Origin: CAIVPM01 sp964615145
GTDB lineage: Bacteria > Bacteroidota > Bacteroidia > Chitinophagales > Chitinophagaceae
Direction: 5' to 3'
Length of the DNA stretch: 64,000 bases
Assembly (NCBI GenBank): GCA_964615145.1
Contig: CAZTOP010000004.1
Span: forward strand, 37,751 to 101,750
Shown: one piece after another, positions 63,801-64,000 of the stretch
Layout of the letters: each line of letters opens with the position of its first letter
Numbering within the stretch: the stretch's first letter is position 1
Notes under the pieces: generated by a model
The model's input: only the letters and a program-made list of their open reading frames with translations
What the model was told of the DNA's origin: nothing
Database searches by the model: none
Program-made: the position numbers and the translations under genes

Positions 63801-64000
63801 AGCACCGGGGCTTTTAAGATTTGATGTTGCAGGTGTGCCGCTTGTAAATGCCCAGCTATAAGTAGCATTGTTGGTAAAGCAGTTATCTGCAACAGTAGGT
63901 GTTGTTGTACTTCCTTGACAAATAGTTGCAGGAGATAATGAAATTGAAACATTTGTTGGTTTATCTTTTACTGTAATAGTTTTTGTGAAAGCAACAGATG
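54828..64000 (-). CDS. Giant secreted protein with Ig/SprB-like and PKD repeats and gliding-motility (T9SS type B) C-terminal domain; N-terminus outside window
   Basis: At least 3,057 residues, open to the right edge: I read the frame without a stop from the TAG at 54828-54830 through to 64000. An apparent start at 63245 is a TTG inside the coding frame, not a real start. From the right edge down to about 58,000 the protein is a series of Ig-like and SprB-like modules (pattern TQC...GSI...L..GTYSN and NSPVC...YTW). About eight PKD-type modules with FGDG-like cores lie between roughly 57,850 and 55,480. It closes with the gliding-motility-associated sorting domain: VPTAFTPNGDGANDVLKP, FRIFDRWGKIVFET, then ELIRKGNVTLIRN. 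Surface exposed and likely adhesive; role in motility is inference. Confidence 0.94.
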   Translation of the reverse strand, partial: SVAFTKTITVKDKPTNVSISLSPATICQGSTTTPTVADNCFTNNATYSWAFTSGTPATSNLKSPGAIAFNTAGSNNISIAVTNACGTTTQSTSVTVSASPTLTATPVNANICNGQNATINLSSNQAGIKYSWTSAVISGVASGNNNQSTAITTTSINNTLTNTGIIDAVVRYTITVVGSTGCIGETKTVDITVKPGITSANAGTDQNLCNTATATLAGNNPTVGSGTWTKISGPAATITNSALNNTTVTGLLPGVYLFAWTISGSGGGSCATSSDTVQIINRPIITQANAGSDIIICNFSAINNSVTLQGNTASPSRSYETGTWTVVAKPVGSNASFSNINNPTSTFTFNQIGNYTLAWTITNDINCTPSTDTVIIKVYQAAVGGTTSNNNTVCKGNNSGTITLAGFTGNIVKWQYKVLGSAIWVDVANTTSTISYNNLDTTTTYQAIIATTNSVDCPISATSTQTIITVNPVPSISNLTAISPTQCNTANGSISFNVVPASGNYTVTYTLNGGNQTSNINTGNGVINISNLGVGLYDNIKVTLNGCSSNTLGSVTLSNPNKPATPVITAPATICSGSTLNLSASTSSSGTSIFNWVFKDGSTATGATQSIPNITVAQSGVYHVTVTINQCTSNDTTVNITVNQTPTKPNTTARSYCQNEIAGALTPSGNNYIWYNNVGLSNGSTTAPTPSTTAVGNTTYYVIDSNLTTGCKSIVANLVVTVNLTPVISLKDTLNPAQCQAANGFIKINGLPANTNFLISYKKNGGSLITLPTQQSDASGTVIISNLTAGTYSNIFLTSSFGCTSNTLPDVTLSDPTKPITPVVTGNTPICSGGNLSLGVSNAYTGTITYNWSGPGTLSNGNTATPSISNTQISAGGIYSLTITIAGCTSDPGTKQIVVNQTPAAPTTSPIVYCQGATATALVASGTNLIWYNNIALNNGSLIAPTPITTTVGTATYYVVDSSNAGCKSNSSNIVVTVNATPFISNPAPTNPQQCQATNGKISFDVAPTTGNYTITYSKDGASQTPITVSPSSGILTIPNLGAGLYENIKVTLNNCPSNTLSAITLTDPTPPATPIILGKDSICSGKNFVLNVASPITNAMYTWTHPNGTSLNNTSYSISNINLSDSGLYKLYVTLNLCKSKDTSFRVRVDSTPVMPTVTTNSPVCTDSAIKLFITSTYPMAVSYTWNGILGFTSLQQNPTISNATMAMAGNYSAFVTSQIGACQSSTATKQVTINQTPHISFKDSSNPTQCATASGSITIQGLLSTTVYTVNYTFNGTPITVSFSTNASGELKIDTLRAGTYSNINVILNNCPSNSIGNYTLVDPTPPATPIILGKDSICSGKNLTLTAASPITNAIYTWIHPNGSSQNNISYTVNNISSSDAGSYKLYVTLNLCKSKDTSFNVRVDSTPVIPTVTTNSPVCTDSTIKLFITNTYPMAVSYTWNGILGFTSLQQNPTISNATMAMAGNYSAFVTSQIGACQSSTATKQVTINQTPHISFKDSSNPTQCATASGSITIQGLLSTTVYTVNYTFNGTPITVSFSTNASGELKIDTLRAGTYSNINVILNNCPSNSIGSYTLVDPNPPAIPIIIGVDSICSGQNLVLTAASPIANAIYTWTKPNILTATGTSLTINNISVAESGIYKLYVTLNLCQSKDTNLLVRVDSTPVAPIIITNSPVCSDSTILLQASTVSPGSMNYSWTGANSFTSALQNPTILNAQLINAGSYSVFATSQIGNCISATSNQNVVVNASPNVASMPDTTYKDGVPSGIIAFSGSIAGTTFSWTNSNTLIGLAASGTGNISFTTSNTTPFPIFGIITVTPSTNFCTGKPITFKITVNPTPRLTSLLNDTICTDNLWQYQARSSTPNVTYTWVRNIVAGISNPASASTDSSGIINETLTNTTTQPITVPYIIKLYSLGSVNTDTVKLTVNPDAKAFYTFKSDKLCAPGIIDTANIKIQPYALANGSFEWYADGVLIGTGLQFPGYTIINNGDTVKIKLKANSLYGCKSDSFEHSFYNVKTPVASFTKSVANGCGPLTVNFTNTTAPLAYPTYKWDFGNGNTSTLQSPVNIIFREDTSNRRVDTTYYIKLTAYTECDSISYSDSVTVFAPPKALFQPDTTVGCSVFHFRAFNNSWGQHNTYTWDFGDSTALVIDTAYGFYYHNFFTAVTDTFNVKLKAVNKCGSDSFEVKIVVFPNTIVPKLIVDGNSNYGCAPIQVRFVNNTVGANKFTFNFGDGSLPYISNKNPDTVYHTYQNGGNFIATLRAQNSCTDSTVALTLQLYDKPQAKFSLSSNQFCKKETIQFKNLSDSTLSFEWWFGDGGTSTNLHPTHRYLSTGNYTITLIAKSTNPTGAVCTDTLRKTITVHDLPVSSFTSNAAIQNCQPYYFVGITNLLPSEIANWTFSDPFSNDTTQAGNVGVHTFKQVGIYQVQLVIFNVYGCTDTSSTNVKVIETPKVAFAMSDSISCIPGKSVTCNNLTTYSAADAVNYQWYINGVLQATTKDFIYNFNVPVTITTAANFAVKLVAINSYGCRDSVTKLFVICPKAQPAFAINASVGCVPFNLQFNNASQYANLFNWYLDGQLFSTLAAPNPIVLSNPATTYNIKLVANHTLGCGADSVTKQFTTYTKPIADFLIPNKNSCTGVLNIQCFDLSSVVGASITKWNWIFGDGATDTLKNPTHIYTTAGHFNVGLVATDNRGCKSDIVYQTVANFGKPKANFSVGNVCVRNPLMPVNLSTPGLGSTAITNYLWNFGDGNYLTGSQPIYVYQNEGNYTLTLIVTSDSSCVADTLQKTVTVYGKPTADFKFENNCVNENTLFTNTSLSGFGQSLIGNSKWLFGDGGSSNNYNAAHIFNATGDYVVQLTVSGNRCPNLTDSIKKVVTVYKPRDPVIYPRIEGVRGTPIQLYALTGGVQYNWLPITGLDNAGIQNPIGNYTVTHPNIISYTINITDSLGCKVKDKQEVWLFADSDIFVPTAFTPNGDGANDVLKPLYVNIAKINYFRIFDRWGKIVFETSDMGKAWDGTLNGNNLSMETYSWMISAITQQGKELIRKGNVTLIRN
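59263..59733 (-). repeat. Large near-identical duplication in the second giant gene, copy 1
   Basis: The core of an internal repeat found again at 60034-60504, offset 771 bp (257 codons). Only a handful of mismatches were seen by eye over about 470 bp; lower similarity continues to about 59990. Confidence 0.9.
60034..60504 (-). repeat. Large near-identical duplication in the second giant gene, copy 2
   Basis: Partner of 59263-59733. It encodes the same FKDSSNPTQCATASG and LRAGTYSNINVILNNCP segments. Mismatches include CAGGTATAA versus CAAGTATAA and AGTATTTG versus AGTACTTG. Confidence 0.9.

Noticed and set aside
1..64000. Mobile elements, phage genes, tRNA or rRNA genes
   Set aside because: No transposase, integrase, phage structural gene or recognisable RNA gene was found by reading; short tRNAs could be missed without a covariance search.

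Overview
The window is an AT-rich chromosomal segment from a member of the Bacteroidota, most likely of the Chitinophagaceae type. The evidence is type IX secretion (T9SS) sorting domains of both type A and type B, several Bacteroidota-restricted families (DUF4249, DUF6702, a CrtA-like monooxygenase, YfiT-type DinB proteins), menaquinone synthesis through MqnA, and promoter-like TAnnTTTG boxes upstream of several genes. I see no phage, insertion sequence, CRISPR array, rRNA or tRNA. Family-level placement is inference.

Layout. 1-1637: trpS (cut by the window edge) divergent from a secreted YceI protein. 1701-4742: a small pectin-related group (CE12-type rhamnogalacturonan acetylesterase, CE8 pectinesterase, secreted T9SS protein). 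4886-15688: one gene for a 3,600-residue secreted protein with about 37 PKD repeats. 16001-20068: HExxH mini-protein, bcp, the N-terminal half only of carB, and small stress or unknown proteins. 20157-25368: two divergent secreted zinc peptidases (M1 and metzincin). 25729-28620: a soluble two-component operon (LuxR-type regulator, PAS histidine kinase, CheY-like receiver). 28629-38375: purB, mqnA, a YCF48-like protein, mutS2, gtrA, an S41 peptidase, rhomboid and tilS. 38441-43325: LuxC-like acyl-CoA reductase, ferredoxin, a YkgJ/ATP-grasp-like pair, gap and a small membrane protein. 43411-49082: glycosyltransferase, rpmE2, hmgA, and a run of membrane proteins and lipoproteins. 49116-54759: LuxE-like synthetase, arginase, CrtA-like monooxygenase, hutI, DinB-like, CAP-domain and GNAT proteins. 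54828-64000: the C-terminal 3,057 residues of a second giant secreted protein carrying a gliding-motility (type B) sorting domain; its start lies outside the window.

How it fits together. Most of the window is housekeeping on alternating strands with tight or overlapping 3' ends and strong intrinsic terminators between convergent genes. The accessory character lies in the two giant surface proteins, which take up about 20 kb, the pectin-active esterases and the large secreted peptidases, which together suggest a polymer-degrading, surface-attached lifestyle. Amino-acid catabolism appears as single genes (hmgA, arginase, hutI). LuxC-like and LuxE-like genes are both present but about 10 kb apart, with no luciferase.

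Most worth a second look: a CarB that stops exactly at the boundary between its two halves; the dimer-wise expansion of the giant PKD array, including a near-exact 495-bp-period duplication; short word-like repeats inserted in frame in four unrelated genes; a 14-bp perfect inverted repeat at the hmgA start; a hairpin leader before rpmE2; and two genes whose promoter box sits only 4 nt before the start codon.
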